64,000 bases of DNA from Collinsella sp. MSK.8.10 (GCF_019041915.1 NZ_JAHPYF010000001.1:648581-712580); one strand, 5' to 3'. Positions 1-10,250 are shown, counted from the stretch's first letter. Numbers and translations are program-made. The notes: generated by a model not told the origin, from the letters alone.

Positions 1-947
1 TCCAGCAGATCGGACGGTGAGCGATCGGGCTTGCCGCCGCGGAAAATCTCGCGGCCATGCAGACGATGCTCCAGGTCACGTTCGGTCTTTTCCTCGTCAA
101 TCTTGGTCTGGCTCACCACCGGGTCCTCAATCAACGACGACACCGAGTTCACCTGTTTTTGAATGCGCTCGGCGATGGTGTCATCCATACTCACGATGCG
201 CATCTTCCAGTCGATATTCGTGGCGTTGGATGAGCTCTTGGTCCACACGAACGTCAGGATGGCGCTCTGGTGGCCGTGGGCGGGAAACATGCCAAAGAAG
301 GAATCGTGCTGAATGTTGCTATCCTCGTCGATATAGGCGTGAACGTTATACACCACGCGGTCGATCTTATCGTTGAGCAGCGCGTTGGTCGCAAGCGCCG
401 CGGCCTGGATCTGGCCATTGGACAGCAGCTCGAGCTCGTTGGTAGACGATGTGTCCAACACCGTCACCTCGACCGTGCCCGTACGTTCATCGGCTTCATC
501 GACGGTAAAGTCGAGTGGGAACTGCGTAAAGCCGTTGCCCCACTCAAGGCCGCCCTTCAGCGCCGTCGAAACGGTATCGACCGAAACGCTCTCGGACAGG
601 TTGGCGGTGTTCAGACGACGCATCACGCCGTAGCCGACCTGCATGCCCACGATCAACACCAAAATACCGATGACCACGGCCATCGCGGTCTTCGTAATGG
701 TATGACTCACCTGCGAACCCGAAGGATCGTCCTCGGACAGCGGGTCGATATGTTTTGCCTGGCTCGCGCGGTCCTCGCTGCGCAGCTGCGCTAGCGCCGC
801 TTTGTCACCGCGCTTGGCCGCAGCCTCCTTCTCACGCATGCGCTCGGTTCGCTTTTTGGCAAGCGTGGGATCCAAGACACCGGATGCATCGATTTCGGAG
901 AATAACTCCGTCACTTCTTCCGGAGTCAAAGGGTTCTTGTCAGCCAT
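1..947 (-). CDS. Membrane-anchored hypothetical protein (partial, 3' end outside window)
   Basis: I do not recognise this gene. It is open from an ATG at 947 to the left edge (315 codons seen, no stop). The start is supported by AGGAAG a few bases upstream, and it lies 19 bp after the stop of the ABC transporter, so the two are probably co-transcribed. The product has a charged, Lys/Glu-rich N-terminal tail of about 85 residues and one hydrophobic segment at about 87-108. A soluble domain of mixed composition follows. It therefore looks like a single-pass membrane protein with an extracytoplasmic C-terminal domain. Nothing catalytic is visible. It could be an accessory or substrate of the neighbouring exporter, but that is only context. 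Confidence 0.75.
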   Translation of the reverse strand, partial: MADKNPLTPEEVTELFSEIDASGVLDPTLAKKRTERMREKEAAAKRGDKAALAQLRSEDRASQAKHIDPLSEDDPSGSQVSHTITKTAMAVVIGILVLIVGMQVGYGVMRRLNTANLSESVSVDTVSTALKGGLEWGNGFTQFPLDFTVDEADERTGTVEVTVLDTSSTNELELLSNGQIQAAALATNALLNDKIDRVVYNVHAYIDEDSNIQHDSFFGMFPAHGHQSAILTFVWTKSSSNATNIDWKMRIVSMDDTIAERIQKQVNSVSSLIEDPVVSQTKIDEEKTERDLEHRLHGREIFRGGKPDRSPSDLL

Positions 948-966
948 AAACTTCCTGTCATATCAA

Positions 967-2739
967 TCAGTCGAGCTCGTGCGCACGCGCACCTTCGAAC
1001 TGCATTCGATAGTAACGGGCATAGGTGCCGACACGGGCGAGAAGCTCCTCGTGCGTGCCACGCTCCACAACGCGACCATGCTCAACGGTCGCAATCTCAT
1101 CGGCATGTTTAATAGTCGAGAGGCGGTGGGCGATGATAATCGTGGTGCGGCCGCGTGCCAGCTCTTCGAGCGACTCCTGGACTGCCTCCTCGCTCTCGTT
1201 ATCCAAAGCACTCGTCGCCTCGTCCAAAATCAGGATCTTGGGGTTCTTGAGAAACACGCGCGCGATGGCAACGCGCTGCTTCTGTCCGCCCGAAAGACGG
1301 CTGCCGCGCTCGCCCACGACCGTGTCATAGCCCTGTGGAAGCGACTCGATAAAGGCATCGATGTTGGCGCGACGGGCGGCCCCGGCGATCTCTTCCGCTG
1401 TAGCGCCCGGCTTGCCGTAGGCGATGTTCTCGCCAATCGTACCGTCAAACAGATAGACATCCTGCTGCACCAGGCCGATGGCACGGCGCAGGCTCTGCTG
1501 CGTCACATCGCGCACGTCTTGGCCGTCGATGCTAATGGATCCGGCAGCCACGTCATAAAAGCGCGGCAGCAGCGAACAGGTCGTGGACTTGCCACCGCCC
1601 GAAGGGCCAACCAAAGCGATGGTCTGCCCGGGTTTGATGGACAGGTCCATATGGTCGATAACGGGACGCTCGTCGGCATCGCCCTCGCCCAGCTCGACAT
1701 CCTCGTAGTTAAAGCACACGTCGTGATACTCCACGGCGCCGGCAGTCACCTGCAGATCCGTGGCGCCCGGCTTGTCCTGGATATCCGGCGCGGTCGAGAG
1801 CACCTCGTCCATACGCTTAAAGCCGGCGATAGCCTTCTGATACGTTTCGGCCGAATTGACGAGTGTCTCGAGCGGCGTGCAGAACAGCGAAATGTAGAGC
1901 GCGAAGGTCGCCATATCGACCGCCTGCAGCTGTCCCTGGGCGACCAGCCAGCCGCCCAGCAGCACCACGATCACATAGAGCACACCCGAGAGCAGGCCAT
2001 ACGTCGCGGTATAGACGCCCATGGCGTGATACATGTTCTCCTTGGACGAAAGGTAGCGATTGTTGGAGGCGCGGAACTTGAAGCGTTCGGTCTCCTCATT
2101 GGCAAAGCTCTTGACCACGCGCATGCCCGCCAGCGAATCCTGCAGCTGCGCATTGATGCCGCTGATTTTTTTGCGGTTGTCGCTAAAGACCTCGCGCATG
2201 CGCATGTTCTGCCAAAACATGATGACCGCAAACGCCGCCGTCACCACGGCCATGGCGAGCGCCAGCACAGGGGCGATGGTAAAGAGAATCACAAACGAGC
2301 CGATAATCTCGATGCCGCAGATGATGATCCACTCGGGCACGTGGTGCGCCGCCTCGCAGATATCGAACAGGTCGTTGACCACGCGGCTCATCATGTCGCC
2401 CGAGCTGTTGCGGTCGAAGTACGCAAAGCTAAAGCGCTCATACTGGTCGAACAGGTCCTCGCGCATCTTGGACTCCATGCGCGCGCCCATCACGTGGCCC
2501 CAATAGCTCACAAAGTAGCGGCAGGCGCAGCGGACGGCATACATCAACACCAAGCCCACCGCGATCATGCCGAGCGCCTGCATAATGGCAGCCTGACCCT
2601 GAGTAAACAGCCCACCGGTCAAATTGCGCAGAATAATGGGGAACGCCAGGTCAATGGCGGCAAGCACCAGAGCACAAACAGTATCAGCAACAAAAAGCCC
2701 CATCTGGGGCTCGTAATACGAAAGAAACCTCTTCAGCAT
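967..2739 (-). CDS. ABC transporter, fused permease/ATPase half-transporter (MsbA/LmrA type)
   Basis: This is a 590-residue half-transporter that probably acts as a homodimeric exporter in the cytoplasmic membrane. The N-terminal 310 or so residues form the six-helix permease domain. The C-terminal ATPase shows a Walker A at about 377-384 (GPSGGGKS), the LSGGQ signature near 479, Walker B with ILDEATSALD at about 501-510, and the switch His in AHRLST near 537. All ATPase residues are intact. GAGGA lies just upstream of the ATG. The substrate cannot be read from sequence; lipids, peptides and drugs are all exported by this class. The next gene (1-947) follows after 19 bp. Confidence 0.92.
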   Translation of the reverse strand: MLKRFLSYYEPQMGLFVADTVCALVLAAIDLAFPIILRNLTGGLFTQGQAAIMQALGMIAVGLVLMYAVRCACRYFVSYWGHVMGARMESKMREDLFDQYERFSFAYFDRNSSGDMMSRVVNDLFDICEAAHHVPEWIIICGIEIIGSFVILFTIAPVLALAMAVVTAAFAVIMFWQNMRMREVFSDNRKKISGINAQLQDSLAGMRVVKSFANEETERFKFRASNNRYLSSKENMYHAMGVYTATYGLLSGVLYVIVVLLGGWLVAQGQLQAVDMATFALYISLFCTPLETLVNSAETYQKAIAGFKRMDEVLSTAPDIQDKPGATDLQVTAGAVEYHDVCFNYEDVELGEGDADERPVIDHMDLSIKPGQTIALVGPSGGGKSTTCSLLPRFYDVAAGSISIDGQDVRDVTQQSLRRAIGLVQQDVYLFDGTIGENIAYGKPGATAEEIAGAARRANIDAFIESLPQGYDTVVGERGSRLSGGQKQRVAIARVFLKNPKILILDEATSALDNESEEAVQESLEELARGRTTIIIAHRLSTIKHADEIATVEHGRVVERGTHEELLARVGTYARYYRMQFEGARAHELD

Positions 2740-2770
2740 GTGATCCTCAAAGAAATATCAGCAACGTAAG

Positions 2771-2809
2771 GCCCTGGGACAAAGCAATCAGTAGTACTTG
2801 CCCCAGGGC
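2771..2809. terminator. Hairpin between NUDIX gene and ABC transporter
   Basis: GCCCTGGG at 2771-2778 pairs with CCCAGGGC at 2802-2809. It sits between the stop of the NUDIX gene and the start of the ABC gene. There is no strong U-tract on the minus strand, so it may be a weak terminator or a processing stem. Confidence 0.4.
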
Positions 2810-2821
2810 TATCCCCGCTCG

Positions 2822-3517
2822 TTACAGTTCAGCACCACCCAAGCGGTGCGCGATGCTGTCGCAAGCTAAGGCGCCTACGACGGTCTTGGCGTCTTCGATC
2901 TTGCCGTCGAGTACGGCGTCGATCAGCTCGTGCAGCGGCACCAGGTCCACGTTGACAAACTCGTCATCATCGGGGTTGGGCGCATCAAACTCGAGCTTGG
3001 TAGCCAAGTAGATGTGGATAATCTCATCGCAAAAACCGCAGGACGTGACAATCGACGTCAAAAAGCGAATACGACCAGCCCTAAAGCCCGTCTCCTCATG
3101 CAGTTCGCGCTTGGCGCAATCGAGCGGGTCCTCGCCTGGATCGAGCTTGCCGGCAGGAATCTCGACCGTCACGCGGTCGATGGCGGTGCGGTACTGACGC
3201 ACCAGTACGATCTTGCCGCTCTCGGTCAGTGCCACAACGGCCGCCGCACCCGGATGGCGAACGATATCGCGGGCGCTGCGGTGACCGTTGGGCAGCTCAA
3301 CCTCAAGACGGTGGACGTCGAGGATCTTGCCCTTCCAGGCACACTCCTCCGAAAGAATCTTCTCGTGCAGCTCGGCATCGTGCGGGTCGTCGTCGCCCAG
3401 CACCAGCGCCGGCTCGTCAGCGACCTCGCCACCAGGCTCGCCCTCGGCGTGCCCATACATGCGGCTGTCCTCTTCGACGATCTGCGCGTCCACGAGCTCT
3501 TCGTTCTTCTCGTCCAT
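2822..3517 (-). CDS. NUDIX hydrolase, ADP-ribose pyrophosphatase-like
   Basis: The product is a NUDIX enzyme of the NudF/ADP-ribose diphosphatase type, which hydrolyses nucleoside-diphosphate-X compounds. The complete Nudix box is visible at about residues 123-145 (G-x5-E-x7-REL-x-EE-x-G), with Glu residues placed for metal binding. I chose the ATG at 3517 because GAGAGG lies 10 bases upstream. An in-frame ATG at 3526 sits directly against that ribosome site and is less likely. The first 55 residues are an acidic extension not typical of the family. The start is only 21 bp from the purD stop, so the two are probably one transcript. The exact substrate is not certain. Confidence 0.88.
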   Translation of the reverse strand: MDEKNEELVDAQIVEEDSRMYGHAEGEPGGEVADEPALVLGDDDPHDAELHEKILSEECAWKGKILDVHRLEVELPNGHRSARDIVRHPGAAAVVALTESGKIVLVRQYRTAIDRVTVEIPAGKLDPGEDPLDCAKRELHEETGFRAGRIRFLTSIVTSCGFCDEIIHIYLATKLEFDAPNPDDDEFVNVDLVPLHELIDAVLDGKIEDAKTVVGALACDSIAHRLGGAEL

Positions 3518-3538
3518 CCGTCTCATTCCTCTCGGATT

Positions 3539-4843
3539 TTAGGCATCCCAGGCGTCGCGGCCGCGCAGCGCGCGCAGGCCGATGTCGTGACGCAGGGTCT
3601 TGCCCTCAAAATCAATCTTCTCGCAGGCCTCGTAGGCAAGGTTGCGAGCGTTCTCGAACGTGTCGCCCAGAGCGGTCACGGCAAGCACGCGGCCACCATT
3701 GGTCACGAGCTGGCCGTCCACCACGGCAGTGCCCGCGTGGTACACGGTCACGTTCTCCATGGCCTCGGCATCCTCAATACCGGTGATGACCTTGCCTTTC
3801 TCGTAGCTGCCGGGGTAGCCCGCGCTCGTCAGGACAACGGCCACGGCCCACTCGTCACGCCAGTCGAGCTCAATCTGATCGAGCTTGCAGTTGGCGCAGG
3901 CGAGCATGACCTCGACCAGGTCGTTCTTAAGGCGCGGCAGCACGACCTGCGTCTCGGGGTCGCCAAAGCGGGCATTGAACTCCAGCACCTTGGGCCCGGC
4001 AGGCGTGAGCATAAAGCCGCCGTACAGGCAGCCGCGGTAGTCGATGCCCTCGGCAGCAAGCTCGGCAACGGTCTGTTCCATGACCTTCACCATGGTGGCG
4101 TGCTCCTCGTCGGTCACGATGGGCACCGGGCTGTAGACGCCCATGCCGCCGGTGTTGGGGCCCTTGTCGCCCTCGAGCGCGCGCTTGTGGTCCTGCGAGG
4201 TAGCCATGGGGCGCACGGTCTTGCCGTCGGTAAAGGCCAGCAGCGAGCACTCGGGGCCAACGAGCATCTCCTCGATAACCACGGTGTTGCCGGCATCACC
4301 AAAGGTGCCGCCAAAGCACTCGCGCACGGCCTCCTCGGCCTGCTCAAGTTCGGTCGCCACGATAACGCCCTTGCCCGCGGCAAGGCCGTCGGCCTTGACG
4401 ACCAGCGGGGCGCCCTGCTCGCGCACGTAGGCGAGAGCCGAAGCCTCGTCGGTAAACGAACCATAGGCTGCCGTCGGAATGCCCGCACGCTCCATGAGCT
4501 GCTTGGAGAACAGCTTGGAGCCCTCCATCTGGGCGCCCTCGGCACCCGGGCCAAAGCAGGGAATACCCGCCGCGCGCACGGCGTCGGCCACGCCCGCCAC
4601 GAGCGGAGCCTCGGGGCCAATTACCACGAGCCCGCATCCGTGGCTCTGCGCAAACGCCGCCACGGCCGCAGGATCGCAGTCGTCGAGAACAACGTTCTCG
4701 CCGCAGCTCGCGGTGCCGCCGTTGCCCGGCGCAATGTAGAGCTTGCCGGCGCGCGGTGATGCTGCGAGCTTGGCTGCCAAAGCATGCTCACGGCCGCCGC
4801 TGCCCAACAACAGGATGTCGATGGTTTGAGTGTCCGCCTTCAA
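3539..4843 (-). CDS. purD: Phosphoribosylamine-glycine ligase (GARS)
   Basis: PurD joins phosphoribosylamine to glycine with ATP in the second step of purine synthesis. The 434-residue product carries the family motifs GSGGREHA near the N-terminus, PGNGGT, the ATP-grasp segment ADGLAAGKG, and RFGDPETQ. The reading frame is open further upstream, but the real start is probably the TTG at 4843. AGAGGAGG lies 7 bases ahead of it and the encoded N-terminus then matches the usual family length. It lies downstream of purA on the same strand and just upstream of the NUDIX gene, suggesting a purine-linked transcription unit. Confidence 0.95.
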   Translation of the reverse strand: MKADTQTIDILLLGSGGREHALAAKLAASPRAGKLYIAPGNGGTASCGENVVLDDCDPAAVAAFAQSHGCGLVVIGPEAPLVAGVADAVRAAGIPCFGPGAEGAQMEGSKLFSKQLMERAGIPTAAYGSFTDEASALAYVREQGAPLVVKADGLAAGKGVIVATELEQAEEAVRECFGGTFGDAGNTVVIEEMLVGPECSLLAFTDGKTVRPMATSQDHKRALEGDKGPNTGGMGVYSPVPIVTDEEHATMVKVMEQTVAELAAEGIDYRGCLYGGFMLTPAGPKVLEFNARFGDPETQVVLPRLKNDLVEVMLACANCKLDQIELDWRDEWAVAVVLTSAGYPGSYEKGKVITGIEDAEAMENVTVYHAGTAVVDGQLVTNGGRVLAVTALGDTFENARNLAYEACEKIDFEGKTLRHDIGLRALRGRDAWDA

Positions 4844-4897
4844 GGGTGCCTCCTCTATGGATGAATGGCCCGCTCCGCGCGAGCCCCTTGCAAGCAA

Positions 4898-4939
4898 ATA
4901 TACCCCTCGGCCGCCCGCCCGGGCTGCAAAGGGGTATAT
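4898..4939. repeat. 10-bp perfect inverted repeat between purA and purD
   Basis: ATATACCCCT at 4898-4907 is matched by AGGGGTATAT at 4930-4939 with a 22-base GC-rich loop. On the minus strand it follows the purA stop and precedes the purD ribosome site. The U-tract is weak (TATTTGCTT), so it may be a partial terminator that lowers purD expression or an intercistronic stabilising hairpin. Confidence 0.55.
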
Positions 4940-4961
4940 CGCAATAACCAAATAGTCCCGA

Positions 4962-6257
<1,296 letters not shown>

Positions 6258-6314
6258 TTACATTCATGGACTGTCTGCGCGCCACGCCGGCACGCAGAAG
6301 CACAAAACATTCCC

Positions 6315-6343
6315 AGTATACCCGTGCAACGGGCGCCTGTCCT
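6315..6343 (-). promoter_or_regulatory. Promoter for purA (purD)
   Basis: On the minus strand AGGACA (6338-6343) and TATACT (6315-6320) are separated by exactly 17 bp. The -35 overlaps the dnaB stop codon. The small hairpin CCCGT-tgc-ACGGG lies between the two boxes. Confidence 0.6.
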
Positions 6344-7733
6344 ACTCCTCGGCATGTGCCCCATCAAGCTCATAGAACTTGGTAGATGCCGGCAGGAACA
6401 TCAGGTCGACGTCGCCGATCGGGCCCGAACGGTTCTTGGCCACGACGATACGCGTAACGCCCTCGTCGGGTCGATCGTCGCGCGAGGCTTCGGCCTCGTC
6501 GGCGGAGCGGTCCAAGAACATAACGATATCGGCGTCTTGCTCGATGGAGCCCGATTCACGAAGGTCGGAAAGCTGCGGGCGCTTGCCGGTACGGGATTCG
6601 ACCTGACGCGAGAGCTGTGACAGCGCGATGAGCGGGATCTTGAGCTCCTTGGCCATGATCTTAAGACCACGCGACATCTCCGAAACCTCGACGGTACGGC
6701 TCTCGGAGCGGCGTCCCGGTGGAGGACTCACCAGCTGCAGGTAGTCCAGGATGATGATTGCCTTCTCCTTGTTATGGAGCATGCGGCGGCTCTTGGCGCG
6801 AATCTCGGTCACTGTGGTGCCGGGCGTATCGTCAATCAGAATATCGAGCTTGGACAAGGTCTGCGTGGCCTCGTTGATATTGGCCCACTGCTCGGGGCTA
6901 ATGCGACCCATGCGGAAGTCACTGATCGAGATCATGGCGTAGGCGCAAATCAGACGCTGGGCAATTTCCTTGCCCGACATCTCCAGAGAGAAGAAGCCGA
7001 CGGTATAACCGGCAGCGGCAGCGTTGAGCGCCAGATTCAGAGCGAACGACGTCTTACCCACGGCAGGACGGGCGCCGATAATGATGAGCTGACCCTCGCG
7101 AAAACCCATGAGCATGCGGTCGAGCGACGGGAAGCCCGTGGGCACGCCCGCAGCCTGGCCACCGGCCTGGCACACTTCCTCGGCCTCGTTATAGGCCTCG
7201 ACCATAAACTCGGTCAGCGTCTTGTAGCTCGACTTGACCTCGCGCGCCGTAACCTTGAGCAGCTTGCTCTCGGCCAGCTCCACGACCTCTTTGGTGTCGG
7301 TAGGGGCGTTATAAGCCAGCGCGTTGATCTCGTTGGTGGCGCCGATCAGCTCGCGCAGCATCGAATCGCGACGAACGATGGCGGCATGGTGCTGCCAGTT
7401 GACGAGCGACAGGGTCTGACCCATCAACTCCAAAATGTACGCTTCGCCGCCCACGGCATCGAGTTTGTTGATGCTTCGCAGGTAATCGATCAGCGAGATG
7501 GAGTCGATGGGAATGCGGCTGTTGTACATATCGACCATCGCGGTATAGATGGTCTTATGAATGGGCCGGTAGAAGTCATCGGGCTGCAGCTCGACCTGGG
7601 CCTCTTCGACCACCTCGGGCGATAGCAGCATAGCGGCCAGTACATTGGCCTCTGCATCTTGGTTTTGGGGAAGACCCAACTTTGAGCCGCGGTCCTCGAC
7701 CGTCAGCCCGGTCTCCCTATCGTCATATGCCAT
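6342..7733 (-). CDS. dnaB: Replicative DNA helicase DnaB
   Basis: DnaB is the hexameric 5'-3' helicase that unwinds DNA ahead of the replisome. The N-terminal domain starts with PQNQDAEANVLAAML, the typical DnaB opening, and the RecA-like C-terminal domain has Walker A GARPAVGKTS. It also has the LDYLQL Walker B region and LSQLSR. No intein is present. Several ATG codons occur at the 5' end (7745, 7739, 7733). The last is chosen because GAGG lies 6 bases before it. It is separated from rplI by a strong terminator, so it has its own promoter. Confidence 0.95.
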   Translation of the reverse strand: MAYDDRETGLTVEDRGSKLGLPQNQDAEANVLAAMLLSPEVVEEAQVELQPDDFYRPIHKTIYTAMVDMYNSRIPIDSISLIDYLRSINKLDAVGGEAYILELMGQTLSLVNWQHHAAIVRRDSMLRELIGATNEINALAYNAPTDTKEVVELAESKLLKVTAREVKSSYKTLTEFMVEAYNEAEEVCQAGGQAAGVPTGFPSLDRMLMGFREGQLIIIGARPAVGKTSFALNLALNAAAAGYTVGFFSLEMSGKEIAQRLICAYAMISISDFRMGRISPEQWANINEATQTLSKLDILIDDTPGTTVTEIRAKSRRMLHNKEKAIIILDYLQLVSPPPGRRSESRTVEVSEMSRGLKIMAKELKIPLIALSQLSRQVESRTGKRPQLSDLRESGSIEQDADIVMFLDRSADEAEASRDDRPDEGVTRIVVAKNRSGPIGDVDLMFLPASTKFYELDGAHAEE

Positions 7734-7835
7734 GAGCATCCTCATTCATATCGCTTGCGAGCATCCATAGTATCAGCCACGGTCCCAAAACGCGCCGCGC
7801 GCCGCCAATCATCACCGAACCAAACGGATGAACGG

Positions 7836-7851
7836 TCCTGTATATAGGACT
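7836..7851. promoter_or_regulatory. Palindrome in the dnaB leader
   Basis: GTCCT and AGGAC flank a 6-base TA-rich centre (GTATAT) upstream of dnaB. It has the shape of an operator and includes a possible -10 sequence. No regulator can be assigned. Confidence 0.3.
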
Positions 7852-7883
7852 TCGACGCAACGTTTACCATGACACTCACTCAG

Positions 7884-7924
7884 CGCAAAAAAACAAAAGG
7901 GCGCCCTGGTTTCCCAGAGCGCCC
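7884..7924 (-). terminator. Intrinsic terminator of the rpsF-ssb-rpsR-rplI operon
   Basis: An 11-bp stem (7899-7909 with 7914-7924, one G-U) closes a 4-base loop. On the minus strand it is followed by TTTTGTTTTTTT. It lies 35 bp after the rplI stop and separates the ribosomal operon from dnaB. Confidence 0.9.
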
Positions 7925-7958
7925 TTCTTAGAACAAGATTGTTGCGTTGCAGCAAATG

Positions 7959-8498
7959 CTACTCGGCAGCAGCCTCAGTCTCGACCTCGGCGGTCTCGGC
8001 CTCGGCGACCTCAGCGGCCTCCTCGACCTCAGCCTCGGCAGCGAGCTCCTCGGCGGTAACGCCAACGAGAACGACAACCTCGGCCTTGATCTCGCGGTAC
8101 AGCGAGATGGCAACGGTGTGGGCACCGGCAACCTTGATGGGCTTACCGAGCTCGACGCGCTTGCGGTCGATGTCCATACCGAGCTGAGCCTTGATGGCGT
8201 CAGCGATCATAGCGGCAGTAACGGAGCCAAAGAGGATGCCCTCGTCGCCGACCTTGACGTCAACGGTGACCGTCTTGCCCTCGAAGGCAGCCTTGGTCTC
8301 GTTGGCGGTAGCCAGACGGACGGCCTCGCGCTTGGCGATGTTGTTGCGACGCTCGTCAAGCTGCTTGAGGTTGCCCTTGGTGGCGGCAACAGCGAGCTTC
8401 TTGGGGAACAGGAAGTTCTCAGCGTAACCCTGAGCGACCTCTACGACGTCACCCTCGCCGCCCTTGCCCTTGATCTCATCGAGAAGAATAACCTTCAT
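7959..8498 (-). CDS. rplI: 50S ribosomal protein L9 with long acidic tail
   Basis: L9 binds 23S rRNA with its N-terminal domain and extends from the ribosome. The N-terminus (MKVILLDEIKGKGGEGDVV) and NFLFPKKLA are characteristic. At 179 residues it is about 30 longer than the usual 148-150. The extra residues at about 145-179 are almost entirely Ala, Glu, Val and Thr. It is the last gene of the rpsF-ssb-rpsR-rplI operon and ends just before a strong terminator. Confidence 0.96.
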   Translation of the reverse strand: MKVILLDEIKGKGGEGDVVEVAQGYAENFLFPKKLAVAATKGNLKQLDERRNNIAKREAVRLATANETKAAFEGKTVTVDVKVGDEGILFGSVTAAMIADAIKAQLGMDIDRKRVELGKPIKVAGAHTVAISLYREIKAEVVVLVGVTAEELAAEAEVEEAAEVAEAETAEVETEAAAE

Positions 8499-8513
8499 GA
8501 TGCGTCTCCCTTC

Positions 8514-8780
8514 TTAGCCGCGGTCGCGGTTGCCACGAGAGGAAACCACGGGGACGGTGTACGGCAGGAGAGCCATCTCGCGGGCGCGCTTGATGGCGTT
8601 GGCGATGTCATGCTGATGCTGCGTGCAAGCGCCAGTGACACGACGGGGCTTAATCTTGCCACGATCGGTCATGTACTTACGGAGAAGCTGAGTATCCTTA
8701 TAGTCGATGAACTCAGTGTTCTCCTTGCAGAACTGGCAGTACTTACGACGCGGCTGACGTGCAGAAAAATCATTAGCCAT
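8514..8780 (-). CDS. rpsR: 30S ribosomal protein S18
   Basis: S18 pairs with S6 on the platform of the small subunit. The sequence has KYCQFC near the N-terminus and a third Cys in GACTQHQ, consistent with a zinc-binding form. [19 protein letters not shown] is diagnostic. I place the start at the ATG at 8780 (88 residues), which has AAAGG 9 bases upstream. The frame is open a further 17 codons, but that would give an atypical N-terminus. It lies 15 bp before rplI. Confidence 0.95.
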   Translation of the reverse strand: MANDFSARQPRRKYCQFCKENTEFIDYKDTQLLRKYMTDRGKIKPRRVTGACTQHQHDIANAIKRAREMALLPYTVPVVSSRGNRDRG

Positions 8781-8852
8781 GTCAAAATACCTTTCATTTG
8801 GCAACTTCGGCGAACCGAAGCCGCCTCTCACTCAAAAATAGGTGAACAACCC

Positions 8853-9305
8853 TTAGAACGGGATGTCCTCATCGTAGACGTCGACCGCGGGCGGCGTAGC
8901 CACCGGCGCGGCAGGACGTGCTGCGGGCGCGGGAGCTGCGGGGGCGTAACCGCCCTGGTCGTAGCCACCCTGGCCACCACGGGAGCTCATAAACTCGATC
9001 TCATCGACGATGACCTCAAGCTTGCTCCGGCGCTGGCCGTCGCGCTCCCAAGAGCTGTAGCGCAGCTTGCCCTCGATCGCGACCTTGTTTCCCTTTGCCA
9101 GGAAACGGCTCACGGCCTCGGCGCGGGTGCCGAACATAGTGCAGTCGACAAAGTTGGGATAGTCCTCCCACTCGCCAGTCTGCGCGTTGCGGCGACGATC
9201 GTTCACGGCGACGCCAAAGGACAGAACCTGGGTTCCGCCGGCGGTGGCGCGCAGCTCGGGATCGCGGGTGAGGTTACCGGTGATGTTCACTCGATTGATG
9301 CTCAT
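8853..9305 (-). CDS. ssb: Single-stranded DNA-binding protein
   Basis: The 150-residue SSB has an N-terminal OB fold of about 110 residues (MSINRVNITGNLTRDPELR onward). A Gly/Ala/Pro-rich linker follows, then the conserved acidic tip DEDIPF, through which partner proteins bind. Its place between rpsF and rpsR is the common bacterial arrangement. It protects single-stranded DNA during replication and repair. Confidence 0.96.
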   Translation of the reverse strand: MSINRVNITGNLTRDPELRATAGGTQVLSFGVAVNDRRRNAQTGEWEDYPNFVDCTMFGTRAEAVSRFLAKGNKVAIEGKLRYSSWERDGQRRSKLEVIVDEIEFMSSRGGQGGYDQGGYAPAAPAPAARPAAPVATPPAVDVYDEDIPF

Positions 9306-9353
9306 AACTCACTACTTCCTCTTGGGGCACAAGCCCAGTCCAAAACGACAGTC

Positions 9354-9647
9354 TTACTCCTGGTCGTCGCGACGGACGATCATGTGGCGGACCACAGCGT
9401 CGGTGATGCGCAGGACGCGATCAAGCTCGGCGATCTGGGTAGGATCTGCGTGGAAGTTGATGAGGGTGTAGTCACCATCGGTGAGGTCGTTGATCTCGTA
9501 GGCGAGCTTGCGCTTGCCCCACTCGTCAACGGAGTCGACCTTGCCAGCGCCCTCAGCGATCGTGGTATCGATACGCTTCATAACAGCGAGACGAGTCTCG
9601 GGGTCGAGCGACGGGTCAACAAAGAACAGCAGTTCATAAGCCTTCAT
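9354..9647 (-). CDS. rpsF: 30S ribosomal protein S6
   Basis: S6 forms a dimer with S18 on the 30S platform. The 97-residue product starts MKAYELLFFVDPSLD and contains the DGDYTLINF core. The start at 9647 has a very strong ribosome site, GGAGGTGA, 5-6 bases upstream. It is first in the rpsF-ssb-rpsR-rplI operon, preceded by a leader hairpin and a recognisable promoter. Confidence 0.96.
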   Translation of the reverse strand: MKAYELLFFVDPSLDPETRLAVMKRIDTTIAEGAGKVDSVDEWGKRKLAYEINDLTDGDYTLINFHADPTQIAELDRVLRITDAVVRHMIVRRDDQE

Positions 9648-9674
9648 ATTGTCACCTCCTCTGGGCAAATGTGG

Positions 9675-9701
9675 CTTCAGGTCGTGAAGGTGCGCCTGAA
9701 G
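9675..9701 (-). promoter_or_regulatory. Leader hairpin upstream of rpsF (possible S6:S18 control site)
   Basis: CTTCAGG (9675-9681) and CCTGAAG (9695-9701) form a perfect 7-bp stem with a 13-base loop. It lies in the presumed 5' leader between the promoter and the rpsF ribosome site. Many bacteria control this operon by S6:S18 binding to a leader hairpin, so autoregulation is a reasonable inference. The match to the known motif is not proven here. Confidence 0.4.
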
Positions 9702-9718
9702 CAGGAAAAGACTTGGTA

Positions 9719-9747
9719 ATAATATCTTTCAACCTCCCAGGCCGCAA
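9719..9747 (-). promoter_or_regulatory. Candidate promoter of the rpsF operon
   Basis: On the minus strand TTGCGG (9742-9747) and TATTAT (9719-9724) are 17 bp apart. The position gives a leader of about 65 bases containing the hairpin at 9675-9701. Confidence 0.45.
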
Positions 9748-10107
9748 GAATATGCAGCTACAACCTCATGACCTCCACATATGCCAATGCTCGCACCACG
9801 TTTCATGCGCATTCCAACCAAATGCCGACCAAGAGCTTGACGGATTTGTGGACAAGATACGACGCCGCGGGGACAAGCTGAGCCAAGCCGCAGGTCAACG
9901 GGCACAAGGCCGTGGTCGCAAAATGCATACCAGTGGTCCACAGCACCACCCAAAGATTTTTAAATTCATTGCCAAGTCGCTTATGAATACCCCTTTTGAA
10001 CAATTGAGTTAATCAACCACGCTGGTCGGAAGCCGTTTTTTGGCACCTCAAACCCCACTGCAACGACAAGCGCAGCCAAGCGTTTTAAAAAATGCCAACT
10101 TTTCTGT
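9748..10107. other. Intergenic region without a supported gene
   Basis: About 360 bp between the rpsF promoter and the tRNA-Ser promoter. Short open frames occur on both strands, but none has a convincing ribosome site or protein-like composition. I see no RNA gene here. Confidence 0.5.
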
Positions 10108-10135
10108 TTGCACTTTGCGATTCCTCGTGTATACT
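10108..10135 (+). promoter_or_regulatory. Promoter of tRNA-Ser(GGA)
   Basis: TTGCAC (10108-10113) and TATACT (10130-10135) are 16 bp apart, and the tRNA begins 17 bp after the -10. Confidence 0.7.
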
Positions 10136-10151
10136 GACTTTCGCATTTAAC

Positions 10152-10242
10152 GGAGAGTTGTCCGAGTGGCCGAAGGAGCACGATTGGAAATCGTGTAGGC
10201 GTCAAAAGCGTCTCCAGGGTTCAAATCCCTGACTCTCCGCCA
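10152..10242 (+). tRNA. tRNA-Ser (anticodon GGA)
   Basis: A class II tRNA with a 7-bp acceptor stem (GGAGAGT with ACTCTCC), anticodon loop TTGGAAA and a long variable arm. The T-arm contains GGTTCAAATCC, and the CCA end is encoded at 10240-10242. A terminator follows immediately. Confidence 0.95.
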
Positions 10243-10250
10243 GTTAATTC

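Noticed and set aside
802..2769. A 655-codon plus-strand open frame over the ABC transporter
   Set aside because: It is the antisense shadow of a clear ABC protein with all ATPase motifs; it has no ribosome site and its translation is Arg/His/Gln-rich without domains.
7836..7851. A LexA-type SOS box before dnaB
   Set aside because: GTCCT-N6-AGGAC does not fit the known SOS box consensus forms; kept only as an unassigned palindrome.
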